A stretch of 64,000 bases of DNA, from contig NZ_JABX01000022.1 of NCBI RefSeq assembly GCF_001469165.1, positions 35,026 to 99,025 on the forward strand, given 5' to 3'. Numbering within the stretch: the stretch's first letter is position 1; each line of letters begins with the position of its first letter. Both the position numbers and the translations under genes were made by a program. Below are positions 26,368 to 36,532 of the stretch, one piece after another. This stretch comes from Thiohalocapsa sp. ML1 (lineage in GTDB: Bacteria > Pseudomonadota > Gammaproteobacteria > Chromatiales > Chromatiaceae). The notes below the pieces were generated by a model. The model was given only the letters and a program-made list of their open reading frames with translations. It ran no database searches and was not told the DNA's origin.

Positions 26368-26784
26368 ATGGTCTCAAGAGAGCTTTTCCTTGCTGTCGCC
26401 GTCGTAGGCGGCTTGGTAGCCGGCGCCTACGCTGTCGTGGACCGGAACGGCCCCCGGCAGCTCGATGCCGACGATCAATCGCGCCGCGCGCCGGATTTAT
26501 GGGTTCAACCCGACGACGTGATCGATCTGGATGGCCAGAGTGCAAGGGTGGGCGGTTTGACCGGTGCCGGCACAATCCGGAACACAGGCGACGCTCCGGC
26601 GACGCTGATCATCACCGGCGGTCGATACGGGAGCGACTACTTCACAGGCGTCGTGGACGATAGGGGTGGTGCCCCTTTGTCCATCACGAAGACCGGGGCG
26701 TCGCGACAATTCATGGTCGGACCGTCGCCTTACGCGGGGCGCGGGCAAATCATCATCGAGGACGGCCGGTTGCTGACTCGTTGA
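26368..26784 (+). CDS. Small membrane-anchored protein with an autotransporter-type beta repeat
   Basis: A 138-residue protein with an N-terminal hydrophobic segment (LFLAVAVVGGLVAGAYAVV) and a body resembling one passenger-associated transport repeat: IDLDGQSARVGGLTGAGTI, then GVVDDRGGAPLSITKTGAS and a final IIIEDGRLL strand. Such repeats normally occur many times in autotransporter beta-helices; a single repeat on a short anchored protein is odd. The start is fixed by ACGGAG eleven bases upstream. The preceding 180 bases have lower G+C than the neighbourhood. Function unknown. Confidence 0.55.
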   Translation: MVSRELFLAVAVVGGLVAGAYAVVDRNGPRQLDADDQSRRAPDLWVQPDDVIDLDGQSARVGGLTGAGTIRNTGDAPATLIITGGRYGSDYFTGVVDDRGGAPLSITKTGASRQFMVGPSPYAGRGQIIIEDGRLLTR

Positions 26785-26801
26785 CAGGCGATTTTTTCTC
26801 C

Positions 26802-26977
26802 CTCGCGACACCGCTCCCGCGGTGTCGCGGCTCTCCCGGCGCTCTGCGCCCTGTCCGCGCCCCTGGCAGGCGCAGTCTGCAATCCGCCGGGGCGTTGCGG
26901 CCTTGCGCCCTCTCGCGCTCGACGGCCCGCGGCGCGGAGCGGCGGCACACGGGTGACACCGCTGGGGCGGTGTCATC
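26802..26977. repeat. Composite GACACCGC palindromic element, second full copy (176 bp)
   Basis: Closely related to 23542-23715 along its whole length, with both terminal hairpins. The shared interior includes CTGGCAGGCGCAGTCTGCAA here against a GTGGCAGGTTCAGTCCGCAA version in the first copy. It starts 17 bases after the stop of the beta-repeat protein and ends shortly before the third Rpn copy. Confidence 0.75.
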
Positions 26978-27023
26978 AGCTGATCTCCTAGAACGATCCG
27001 CCGTACTGCACCAGGACGCCCCG

Positions 27024-27904
27024 ATGCAACCCCTCCTCGACCCCAAGAACGACTACGTCTTCAAGCGCCTGCTCGCCGACGAGCCGGCGCTGTTGATGGC
27101 GCTGATCAACGCCGTGCGCTGGCGTGCGCGGCCCATCAGCGCGCTTCAGGTCCGCAACCCGGCCATCGATGCCGACGAGCTGCGCGGCAAGTACATCGTG
27201 CTGGACATCCTTGCCGAGGACGAGCGCGGGGGGATGCACAACGTGGAGATGCAGGTGCGGCGCCTGCGTGCCCAAAGCGCCTGCGGCACCAAACAAGCGC
27301 GCGGAGCACCTATTATCTGAGCAAGCTGATCAGCGGCCAGCTCATCGCCGGGCAAGCCTACGAGCGGCTCTGCCCGGCCATCGGCATCCACCTGCTGGAC
27401 TACGACCTGTTCCGCGCCCCGGAGCACGCGCAGCAGGCGCTCTGGTGCTTTGAGATGCGCGATGCCGACACGCCGAGCGTGCGCCTCGGTGATGAGCTGC
27501 AACTGAATCTGGTTGAGCTGCGCAAGGCCGACCGGCTGCCGAATCTGCCGCCGGCACTGCGCGCCTGGATCACCCTGTTCGAGCATTGGCAAGAGGAGCA
27601 ACGCATGTCCCAGATCACCGACGAGCCCGTGCGCCGGGCCTACGAGAAGCTCAAGACCCTGAGCCAAGACGAGGAGGCGCGTCGCCTCGCCTTCGTGCGC
27701 GAGCGCGCGCTGCATGACGAGGCGACGCTGTTGCTGGAGGCGCGCGAGGACGGCCGCGAAGAAGGCCTTGAGGCAGGCCACGACGCCGCAATGCGCGAGG
27801 CCGCCGCCAACATGATCCGCCGCACCGAGCTCGACGACGCGGCCATTGCCGCCATCACTGGCCTCGATACGGCCGTCGTCGCCGACTTGCGACGGCGCGT
27901 TTGA
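27024..27904 (+). pseudogene. Rpn-family nuclease disrupted by a 20-bp insertion (copy 3)
   Basis: Frame 1 starts MQPLLDPKNDYVFKRLLADE and runs to a stop at 27320 after 98 residues. The remainder of the gene continues to 27904 in another frame (for example MRDADTPSVRLGDELQLN). Compared with the intact gene, about 20 extra bases (containing CTGCGGCACCAAACAAGC) sit near 27280. Removing them restores one continuous frame. The catalytic core motif lies before the break, so a truncated product could still contain it. The same insertion is in copy 4. Confidence 0.85.
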
Positions 27905-27972
27905 GTTGGCGGCATCGAGCACCGGTAGCCCCTGGAACGAGCCGGGAACCGCAACAGGAAGACCAGTTCCCC

Positions 27973-28829
27973 ATGCACCCGCTCCTCGACCCCAAGAACG
28001 ACTACGTCTTCAAGCGCCTGCTCGCCGACGAGCCGGCGCTGTTGATGGCGCTGATCAACGCCGTGCGCCTGCGCGCGGCGCCCATCAGCGCGCTCGAGGT
28101 GCGCAACCCGGCCATCGATGCCGACGAGCTGCGCGGCAAGTACATCGTGCTGGACATCCTTGCCGAGGACGAGCGCGGGGGGATGCACAACGTCGAGATG
28201 CAGGTGCGGCGCCTGCGTGCCCAAAGCGCCTGCGGCACCAAACAAGCGCGCGCAGCACCTATTATCTGAGCAAGCTGATCAGCGGCCAGCTCATCGCCGG
28301 GCAAGCCTACGAGCGGCTCTGCCCGGCCATCGGCATCCACCTGCTGGACTTCGACCTGTTCCGCGCCCCCGAGCACGCGCAGCAGGCCCTCTGGTGCTTC
28401 GAGATGCGCGATGCCGACACGCCGAGCGTGCGCCTCGGCGAGGAGCTGCAACTGAATCTGGTTGAGCTGCGCAAGGCCGACCGGCTGCCGAATCTGCCGC
28501 CGGCACTGCGCGCCTGGATCACCCTGTTCGCGCACTGGCAAGAGGACGAACGTATGTCCCAGATCACTGACGAGCCCGTCCGCCGGGCCTACGAGAAGCT
28601 CAAGACCCTGAGCCAAGACCAGGAGGCGCGCCGCCTCGCCTTCGTGCGCGAGCGCGCGCTGCACGACGAGGCGACGCTGCTGCTGGAGGCGCGCGAGGAC
28701 GGCCACGACGCGGCAATGCGCACGGCTGCCGCCAACATGATCCAGCGTACCGAGCTCGATGATGCTGCCATCGCGGCCATCACCGGTCTCGATGCCGCGG
28801 TCATTGCCGAGCTGCGAAAGCGGGGTTGA
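27973..28829 (+). pseudogene. Rpn-family nuclease disrupted by the same 20-bp insertion (copy 4)
   Basis: Starts MHPLLDPKNDYVFKRLLADE and stops at 28269 after 98 residues because of the insertion seen in copy 3. Similarity resumes in a shifted frame and ends ITGLDAAVIAELRKRG at 28829. It is about 95 percent identical at the DNA level to copy 3 by eye, though with a shorter C-terminal Glu/Gly tail. The two lie in tandem, 68 bases apart, so they probably arose by duplication after the insertion, or were homogenised by gene conversion. Confidence 0.85.
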
Positions 28830-29275
28830 GGGGCGGGCAGGGCGCCGTGGTACCTGGTCACGGGCGCGTTGTCGCGTTGTGCATCGCCTAAGGCGCAGAT
28901 GACGTGTGCTAAACGGTTGCAAGCCTTGCCAAGGGCGTTTGGATGCGGCATCGGAGTTTCGCCAGCGACCGGGAGCGCCGGCCGCCAGCCGCCGTCGTGA
29001 CTGCACTGCGTCGTGCGATCGCAACGAGCTGGCGGGTATGCGCGCGCTGTCGACGAGGGCGGGACGCAGTTGCGCGCGCCAAGCGGATCGGCAGTCTCCG
29101 GCCGCAGAGGATTTGGGCGGGCGCTCGGCATCGCGGCTGGAACGCCCGCACCAAGTATGGACGATGCGGCAAAACCAAGCCAAACACTCGGATACTTGAT
29201 AAGCCATCCGGCAATCCCACTTCCCCGGCACCGCGTGTTAGCTCCACTAGTCTCAGCTCCAGTCGAGGTATGCCG
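28830..29275. other. Intergenic region, no gene seen
   Basis: About 445 bases between the last Rpn copy and grxD. Open frames exist on both strands but none resembles a protein family, and no terminator or repeat stands out. It marks the right border of the accessory island. Confidence 0.5.
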
Positions 29276-29614
29276 ATGGACGTGCTCGAACGTATCGACC
29301 AGCAGGTCAAGAACAACCCCGTCGTGATCTACATGAAGGGCACGCCGCAGATGCCGCAGTGCGGCTTCTCCATGCGCGCATCGCAGGCGCTCGGCGAGAC
29401 GGGCATCCCCTTTGCGTACGTCAACGTGCTGCAGGACCCTGAGATCTTCGAGAACCTGCCGCGCTATGCCGACTGGCCGACCTTCCCGCAGGTCTACATC
29501 GGCGGCGAGCTGGTCGGCGGCTGCGACATCACGCTCGAGATGCACGCCAAGGGCGAGCTGAAGCCGATGATGGAAGAGGCCGCCGGGAAGACCGAGGGCG
29601 GCGACGCGGCTTGA
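29276..29614 (+). CDS. grxD: Monothiol glutaredoxin Grx4/GrxD
   Basis: A 112-residue monothiol glutaredoxin, which binds and delivers [2Fe-2S] clusters with glutathione and BolA partners. The active site is CGFS in MPQCGFSMRASQAL. WPTFPQVYIGGELVGGCDI is the glutathione-binding part. GAGG lies seven bases before the ATG at 29276; an ATG two codons upstream is too close to it. The gene stands alone between the accessory island and rnt. Confidence 0.95.
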   Translation: MDVLERIDQQVKNNPVVIYMKGTPQMPQCGFSMRASQALGETGIPFAYVNVLQDPEIFENLPRYADWPTFPQVYIGGELVGGCDITLEMHAKGELKPMMEEAAGKTEGGDAA

Positions 29615-29791
29615 GGCTCGGCGCGCGGGGCACCCGCGCGTCGGCGCCGCTGTTGCTGATTCGGATTGAGGAACGAGGCCCGGTCGGTGGTTGCGAATGG
29701 CCACCGCTCGTCGGGCTGCCTGCGTTTTCCCGATCTACACCGTCGAGCCCAAGCTTGCGATGCGCTGAGCCTGCTCAGCGCGCCAAACGTC

Positions 29792-30472
29792 TCATCCAAC
29801 CGCACCGGCCGGCCCCATCCCCATCGAGAGCGCCCGCCACTTGTTGACGATGGCGCAGAACAGCGCGGCTGTTTTCTCCGCATCGTACACGGCCGAGTGC
29901 GCCTCGCTGTTGTCCCAGCCGAGCCCGGCGGCCTGGGCCGCCTTCGCGAGCACCGTCTGGCCGTAGGCGAGCCCCGCCAACGACACCGTGTCGAAGACGC
30001 TGAAGGCGTGGAAGGGGTCGCGCTTGAAATTGGTGCGCTCCACTGCCGCCCGCAGGAAGCCCAGGTCGAAATGGGCGTTGTGGCCCACCAGGATGGCCCG
30101 GGTGCAGCCCTCGCTCGCCACGGCCTTGCGGATTGGCCGCAGCACCCGTTGCAGGGCATCGTGCTCGGCCACGGCGTCGCGGAACGGGTGGTGCGGGTCG
30201 ATCTTGTTGAAGGCCAGGGCGCGCGGGTCGATCTCGGCGCCGATGAAGGGCAGCACGTGGCAGGCGACGGTCGGTCCCGGCGCGAGCAAGCCGGTCTCGT
30301 CCATGCGGATGATGACGGCGGCGATCTCAAGCAAGGCGTGGCGGCGGGCGTCGAAGCCGGCGGTCTCGACGTCCACCACCACCGGCAGAAAGCCGCGGAA
30401 GCGGCCGGCGATGGTCGGTTGGGGCCCGGCGCCGGCGAGGGCGTCGAGCATGCTTGGCAATTCACTGTTCAT
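29792..30472 (-). CDS. rnt: Ribonuclease T
   Basis: RNase T trims tRNA 3' ends and other stable RNAs. The protein has 226 residues with the DEDDh exonuclease motifs: [11 protein letters not shown] (Exo I), [11 protein letters not shown] (Exo II), and [15 protein letters not shown] (Exo III). The start at 30472 is preferred to a much longer frame reaching 30667, because the added residues include an unrelated hydrophobic stretch and sit over the upstream region of the divergent TraB gene. Confidence 0.94.
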   Translation of the reverse strand: MNSELPSMLDALAGAGPQPTIAGRFRGFLPVVVDVETAGFDARRHALLEIAAVIIRMDETGLLAPGPTVACHVLPFIGAEIDPRALAFNKIDPHHPFRDAVAEHDALQRVLRPIRKAVASEGCTRAILVGHNAHFDLGFLRAAVERTNFKRDPFHAFSVFDTVSLAGLAYGQTVLAKAAQAAGLGWDNSEAHSAVYDAEKTAALFCAIVNKWRALSMGMGPAGAVG

Positions 30473-30575
30473 CCCGGCAGCATACGGAGTCACCGCCGCC
30501 GACGCCAAGCCGACGCGCCCGGCGGCATAGAACCATAACGACAACGCCAACCACCACCACTCGCGGAGACCATTC

Positions 30576-31544
30576 ATGCGCCCTTGCGCTGCGCTGGCCC
30601 TGGCCTGCTGGCTGCTGTTCGCCCTGCTGGCGCCGGCCCGGGCGCTGGAGGAGGCGCCGCCGCGCACTGATGTCGGTACAGCCGCTCAAGCCCCGTTGCT
30701 CGCGTCGGTGGCGCGCGCGGCCCCGGTGCCGCACGCGCAGGGGCGCCTGTTTGAGTTGCGCCGCCCGGATGCCGCTGCCCCCGGGGCAGCGCCGAGCTGG
30801 CTTTTCGGCACCATCCACAGTGACGACCCGCGCGTGCTCCGGCTGTCGCCGGTCGTGGCGGACGCCCTGGCCGGCGCCGACACGCTGGTGCTGGAGGTGG
30901 CGCCGGACGCCGCCGCGATGCAGACCGCCGCCGCCGCGATGCGCCTCGGCGACAACCGGCGCCTTGCCGACGTGCTGGCGCCGGCGCTGTACTGGCGCTG
31001 CATCGCGGCGCTTAACGCGCGCGGCCTGCCCGAGGTGGCGGTGCAGGACCTCAAGCCCTGGGCCGTGATGACGCTGCTCAGCATGCCGCCCGCGCGCACC
31101 GGGGAGTTTCTGGACCGCCATCTGTACAACCTCGCCGTCGCGGCCGAGACCCCCGTGCTCGGCCTGGAAACCACGGCGGAGCAACTGGCGCTGTTCGACG
31201 CGCTGAGCCCTGTAGACCAGCGTGCGCTGTTGCGGGCGACCCTTGCGACTTTGGACGAGCAGCCGCGTAAGCTCGACGAGCTTATGGACGCCTATCTGGC
31301 GGGCGATCTGGGCACGCTGCTGGCGTTGAGCGAGGCCGAGGTGCCGGGCCTCGCGCCCGCGCTGCAAGCGCGTTTTCGCCACGCGCTGATCGATGCGCGC
31401 AATGCCCGCATGCTGCGCCGCATCCAGGCGCTGCCGGAGGCGGGCGGCTACTTCATCGCCGTGGGCGCGCTGCATCTGCCCGGCGCGGCGGGCCTGCTGC
31501 GCGGGCTGGAACAGGCGGGCTACGCCGTGCGCCCGCGCCAGTGA
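30576..31544 (+). CDS. TraB/GumN-family protein, exported
   Basis: A 322-residue protein with an N-terminal signal peptide ([17 protein letters not shown]). The family landmarks are [12 protein letters not shown] near residue 70, [11 protein letters not shown], and the C-terminal block [20 protein letters not shown]. TraB/GumN proteins are thought to be metal-dependent proteases of the Tiki type, mostly by structural inference; substrates in bacteria are unknown. The gene is divergent from rnt with 103 bases between starts. Confidence 0.85.
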   Translation: MRPCAALALACWLLFALLAPARALEEAPPRTDVGTAAQAPLLASVARAAPVPHAQGRLFELRRPDAAAPGAAPSWLFGTIHSDDPRVLRLSPVVADALAGADTLVLEVAPDAAAMQTAAAAMRLGDNRRLADVLAPALYWRCIAALNARGLPEVAVQDLKPWAVMTLLSMPPARTGEFLDRHLYNLAVAAETPVLGLETTAEQLALFDALSPVDQRALLRATLATLDEQPRKLDELMDAYLAGDLGTLLALSEAEVPGLAPALQARFRHALIDARNARMLRRIQALPEAGGYFIAVGALHLPGAAGLLRGLEQAGYAVRPRQ

Positions 31545-31659
31545 GCACCGGCGCTGACCAGCCCGGCCGCGCCGCGCCGCGGGGCAGGCACCCGCGCTGT
31601 GTTAAGATCCAGCGCCTTTTCCCAGCCGTGACCCGTCGCCGATCAAGGGGGATCGCCGC

Positions 31660-32409
31660 ATGCTTATTCGGCCCGCGCGCGCCGCGCTCGTAATGGTGGT
31701 GCTGGCCGCGCTTGCGGGTTGCGCCTCGGTGCCAGAGGGTGCCCGAGACCCGCGGGACCCCTGGCAGCCCTACAACCGGGCGATGTTCAAGTTCAATACG
31801 GACTTCGACAACGCCTTCATGAAGCCCGCGGCGCAGGCCTACCAGGCTGTCACACCGCAGCCCGTGGACGAGGGCGTCACCAACTTCTTCAACAATGTCG
31901 CCGATGCCAGATCCGCGGTAAACAACGTGCTGCAGTTCAAGCTCTCGCGCGCCGGCAGCGACGTGGGCCGGGTGTTCATCAACAGCACCGTGGGCGTCGG
32001 CGGCTTCTTCGACGTGGCGACTAACGTCGGCCTGCCGAGCTACAAGGAGGACTTCGGCCAGACCCTAGGCTACTGGGGCATCGGCGACGGACCCTACTTC
32101 GTCATGCCCATCCTGGGGCCGAGCAGTGTGCGCGACACCGTCGGCTTCGCCGGTGACATCGCGGTCGACCCCTTCTTCAGCATCAGCGAGGAGGAGATCT
32201 ACTGGGGCTTTGTCGCCCTGCGCATCGTGGACCGGCGTGCCGACCTGCTCACCGCCGGCGAGCTGGTGGACGAGGCCGCCATCGACCGCTACGCCTTCAT
32301 CCGCGACGCCTACCTGCAGCGCAGGCGCATCCTCGTCCACGACGGCAATCCGCCCGAGGACGAAGACGACCCGGTGATGTGGGAAGACGTCCCGCCGCCG
32401 GAGCTTTGA
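31660..32409 (+). CDS. mlaA: MlaA/VacJ outer-membrane lipoprotein
   Basis: MlaA removes misplaced phospholipid from the outer leaflet of the outer membrane and passes it to MlaC. The protein has 249 residues, a signal peptide and the lipobox LAGC, then DPWQPYNRAMFKFNTDFD, GVGGFFDVATNVGLP and DFGQTLGYWGIGDGPYFVMP, all family-typical. No mlaBCDEF genes are adjacent. A perfect 10-bp hairpin lies four bases beyond the stop. Confidence 0.95.
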   Translation: MLIRPARAALVMVVLAALAGCASVPEGARDPRDPWQPYNRAMFKFNTDFDNAFMKPAAQAYQAVTPQPVDEGVTNFFNNVADARSAVNNVLQFKLSRAGSDVGRVFINSTVGVGGFFDVATNVGLPSYKEDFGQTLGYWGIGDGPYFVMPILGPSSVRDTVGFAGDIAVDPFFSISEEEIYWGFVALRIVDRRADLLTAGELVDEAAIDRYAFIRDAYLQRRRILVHDGNPPEDEDDPVMWEDVPPPEL

Positions 32410-32412
32410 CTG

Positions 32413-32436
32413 GTGCCGAGGCTTCTGCCTCGGCAC
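32413..32436 (+). terminator. Hairpin after mlaA
   Basis: Perfect 10-bp stem GTGCCGAGGC/GCCTCGGCAC with a TTCT tetraloop. There is no T-run, so termination would be weak or the hairpin protects the transcript end. Confidence 0.5.
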
Positions 32437-32540
32437 GGGGATCCCGCGGCGCAGCCGCCAGTTCACGGCCCAAGGCGGCAAGAGCCGCGTGAGCTATCTC
32501 CACTAAATCGGCCTGGACAGCGAGCCGTCACGGACTGGGA

Positions 32541-32557
32541 GCGCCGGCTTTCAGCCG
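32541..32557. repeat. REP-like GCCGGCTT palindrome
   Basis: GCCGGCTTTCAGCCGGC. A related inverted copy is at 32872-32889 on the other side of the second MITE, and two more occur at 39080-39100 and 39117-39138 upstream of the aminotransferase gene. Confidence 0.6.
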
Positions 32558-32662
32558 GCTTCGCGCGCCGGGGGCTCGATGCCCCCGGCGTGCGATCACT
32601 GCGCTGGAGCAGGGCGACTGCCCATGCCGCGCCGCCGGGCGGGCGACCGCGCATGTGCCCTC

Positions 32663-32825
32663 TTAGGCGATTGCCGGAAAAAAACGTACCGAATGGCGCA
32701 GGATTTTCGTCTGCCTTCAAGGAGCGGCAGCGGGTGCATAGTCGAACTATGCACCCGCTGCCGCGACGCAGAAGGCGGGCGAAAAGACAAGCCAGGCGGT
32801 ATGTTTTTTGACAGAAATCGCCTTA
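32663..32825. mobile_element. MITE-like palindromic element, copy 2 (163 bp)
   Basis: Nearly identical to 6169-6330, with the same GGCGAT/ATCGCC termini bordered by TTA and the same central hairpin. Differences are a handful of substitutions and one extra A. It lies in the mlaA downstream region with no coding sequence. Confidence 0.75.
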
Positions 32826-32871
32826 GCAGCCCAGACGCCGCCGACGCGGCATCGAGCCGCGACGGCGCCGA

Positions 32872-32889
32872 GCCGGCTGGAAAGCCGGC
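32872..32889. repeat. REP-like palindrome, inverted copy
   Basis: GCCGGCTGGAAAGCCGGC, the reverse-complement type of the palindrome at 32541. The two flank the MITE, as in a paired REP arrangement. Confidence 0.5.
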
Positions 32890-32932
32890 GATCCTGGTCA
32901 GCCGCGCGTCGGCGAGACGGCGGATGCATCTT

Positions 32933-32960
32933 CTCGCGACACCGCTCCAGCAGTGTCGCG
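32933..32960. repeat. Palindromic GACACCGC hairpin, outlying copy
   Basis: CTCGCGACACCGCTCCAGCA followed by GTGTCGCG; one mismatch in the stem. This is the only member of the family outside the 19-27 kb island. Confidence 0.7.
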
Positions 32961-33041
32961 CATCTGCGGGCGCTCCGCGCCCCGAGCCCCGCCGACGGAA
33001 GAGACCGATGACTGGTGCCCTGCGCAGCAGGCGATGAAGCC

Positions 33042-33623
33042 TCAGCCGGCTCGAAACTCGATCTTGTCGTACACGTCGGCCAGCGCGAGCGCGCAGCGGA
33101 TGCTGGGCAGTGCGATCTCGTCCGCCGGCCGGTCGAAACTGCTGAGTATCCAGCGGCCGGCGTCGTCGCGGGTGTAGAGGTCCACCTGCACCCGGTGCTG
33201 GGCCACCAGCAGATACTCCCGCAGCGACGGCACGCTGCGGTAGAGGGCGAACTTGTCGCCGCGGTCGTAGCCCTCGGTGCTGGAGGAGAGCACCTCGCAG
33301 ATCAGGCTCGGGTTCAGCAGCAGGTCGCGGCGGTCGTCGTGGAAGCGCTGCTCGCCGCAGAGCGCCATCAGGTCCGGGTATTTGCCGGCGCCGGCGGACT
33401 CGATGTGCAGCTTCATGCCGCTGGCGTAGACGTGGCAGGGGCGGGTTTTGGCCTGCGTCCACAATAGGCCGTTGATGTTGCTGATAATGCCGTTGTGCTC
33501 GGCGGTGCCGCCGGCCATCGCAAAGACCTCGCCGCCGCTGTACTCGGTGCGCTCGTCCAGGCTCTCGCGCTCGGCCGCGAGCCAGTCCTCGAAACTCAGG
33601 TGCGGTTTGGGTTGCAGGGCCAT
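33042..33623 (-). CDS. Uma2/DUF820-family putative nuclease
   Basis: A 193-residue Uma2 protein. The N-terminal block (SFEDWLAAERESLDERTEYS, GGEVFAMAGG, HNGIISNINGLL) and the core KYPDLMALCG followed by NPSLICEVLSSST give the Asp and the Glu of the PD-(D/E)XK-like site. KFALYRSVPSLREYLLV is the usual third block. Unlike the copy at 15303, the catalytic EVLS motif is intact and there is no coiled-coil tail. The start at 33623 is the family start; a longer frame lacks similarity. Function in cells is unknown. Confidence 0.9.
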   Translation of the reverse strand: MALQPKPHLSFEDWLAAERESLDERTEYSGGEVFAMAGGTAEHNGIISNINGLLWTQAKTRPCHVYASGMKLHIESAGAGKYPDLMALCGEQRFHDDRRDLLLNPSLICEVLSSSTEGYDRGDKFALYRSVPSLREYLLVAQHRVQVDLYTRDDAGRWILSSFDRPADEIALPSIRCALALADVYDKIEFRAG

Positions 33624-33778
33624 GGTGAGCGGTACCGGGCGGGTGCTGACGGGGAGGGCCGCGGGCCGGCTGCGGGTCATCCTGCCGTCGGTGCATGCCG
33701 GAAAGGATAGCGCAAGATGCCCGCACAAGTGTTTCCGACGCTTCGAGAGGCGTGGCCTCGACACCGGACCGGAGTCTC

Positions 33779-34135
33779 TCACGCAGCGTCGCGAATGCCC
33801 GCGTGAATGACGACTTCGTCAAATGGTGTCGTCAGCTTTCCATCGTCGGAGCGCTCAAGCAGTCCCGGGGACAATAGGGCGTCGGCGTCGCGCTGAACCG
33901 CTTCCGGGCTTTGCCCGAGCACGTCGACCAAGCTCTCGACGGTCGTGTGCTCTTGCGTCGCGACCGCTTGCATCAGCAGCAGGCGTTGCTCGGTGATGGC
34001 AGCGAACAGCTCGCGAAGCGAGCCGAACGCCAACTTGGCGGGGCGCGCTTGGCCACGCTCGGGGGCGTGCCAAGCGGCGGCGAAGGCGGCGAGCGCCGTG
34101 CTGGGGGCGATGACGCTGATCTCGACGCGTTTCAT
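33779..34135 (-). CDS. HVO_A0114-like winged-helix DNA-binding protein
   Basis: A 118-residue protein with the pattern of HVO_A0114-type helix-turn-helix proteins: a basic start, SLRELFAAITEQRLLLMQAV, then the winged helix (TVESLVDVLGQSPEAVQRDA) and LTTPFDEVVIHAGI. Such genes commonly sit beside a small toxin- or antitoxin-like gene. Here a ribbon-helix-helix-type gene lies 26 bases upstream on the same strand, with a short GCCCGCATCGCGGGC palindrome between them. Probably the regulatory half of a toxin-antitoxin-like pair. Confidence 0.65.
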   Translation of the reverse strand: MKRVEISVIAPSTALAAFAAAWHAPERGQARPAKLAFGSLRELFAAITEQRLLLMQAVATQEHTTVESLVDVLGQSPEAVQRDADALLSPGLLERSDDGKLTTPFDEVVIHAGIRDAA

Positions 34136-34161
34136 GGCCAATTCCAGCCCGCGATGCGGGC

Positions 34162-34359
34162 TTAACCTGACAAACGTTCTGCAATGTCGATGTCCTTGCG
34201 GAGCAGATCGTTGACCAGCGTTTGCACATCTTTGGCTCCCGCATGGCGGCGTAGATGCCGAAGGACGTCGACATCAAGATAAATCGGCAGCTCGATGTCG
34301 TCGGCGGGTACGTAGAATCTGCCTTGCTCGGCCTTCGAGAAATCGTATTCGTCTTTCAT
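34162..34359 (-). CDS. BrnA/CopG-like antitoxin candidate
   Basis: A 65-residue protein starting MKDEYDFSKAEQGRFYVPAD and continuing with IELPIYLDVDVLRHLRRHAG and LVNDLLRKDI. This is the form of ribbon-helix-helix antitoxins. The start at 34359 is preferred over 34389 because MKDEYDFSKA is the common N-terminus and AGG precedes it. No matching toxin of BrnT type is adjacent; its neighbour is another DNA-binding protein, so the module may be unusual or incomplete. Confidence 0.65.
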   Translation of the reverse strand: MKDEYDFSKAEQGRFYVPADDIELPIYLDVDVLRHLRRHAGAKDVQTLVNDLLRKDIDIAERLSG

Positions 34360-34448
34360 CGCTGTAACCTGGCTTCGTAGATTAGTCATCGGTCTTGCAA
34401 CTCAGTGGCTGGGCCAGGGCAGTCGGATGCCGCTTTCGAGGCCAGCGC

Positions 34449-36455
<2,007 letters not shown>

Positions 36456-36532
36456 GGTGCTTGTCGTGGTGCCTGTTGGGGGGCGCTCTGAATCCTTGCA
36501 TTCTGAGTGCCTAACACTCAATATTCAAGGCC

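Noticed and set aside
27455..27904. Independent gene for the second half of Rpn copy 3
   Set aside because: It is homologous to the C-terminal half of the intact Rpn gene and only appears separate because of the 20-bp insertion.
27846..28829. 327-codon frame read as a novel protein
   Set aside because: Its first 120 codons are an out-of-frame reading of the Rpn N-terminal region; only the last part is the true Rpn frame.
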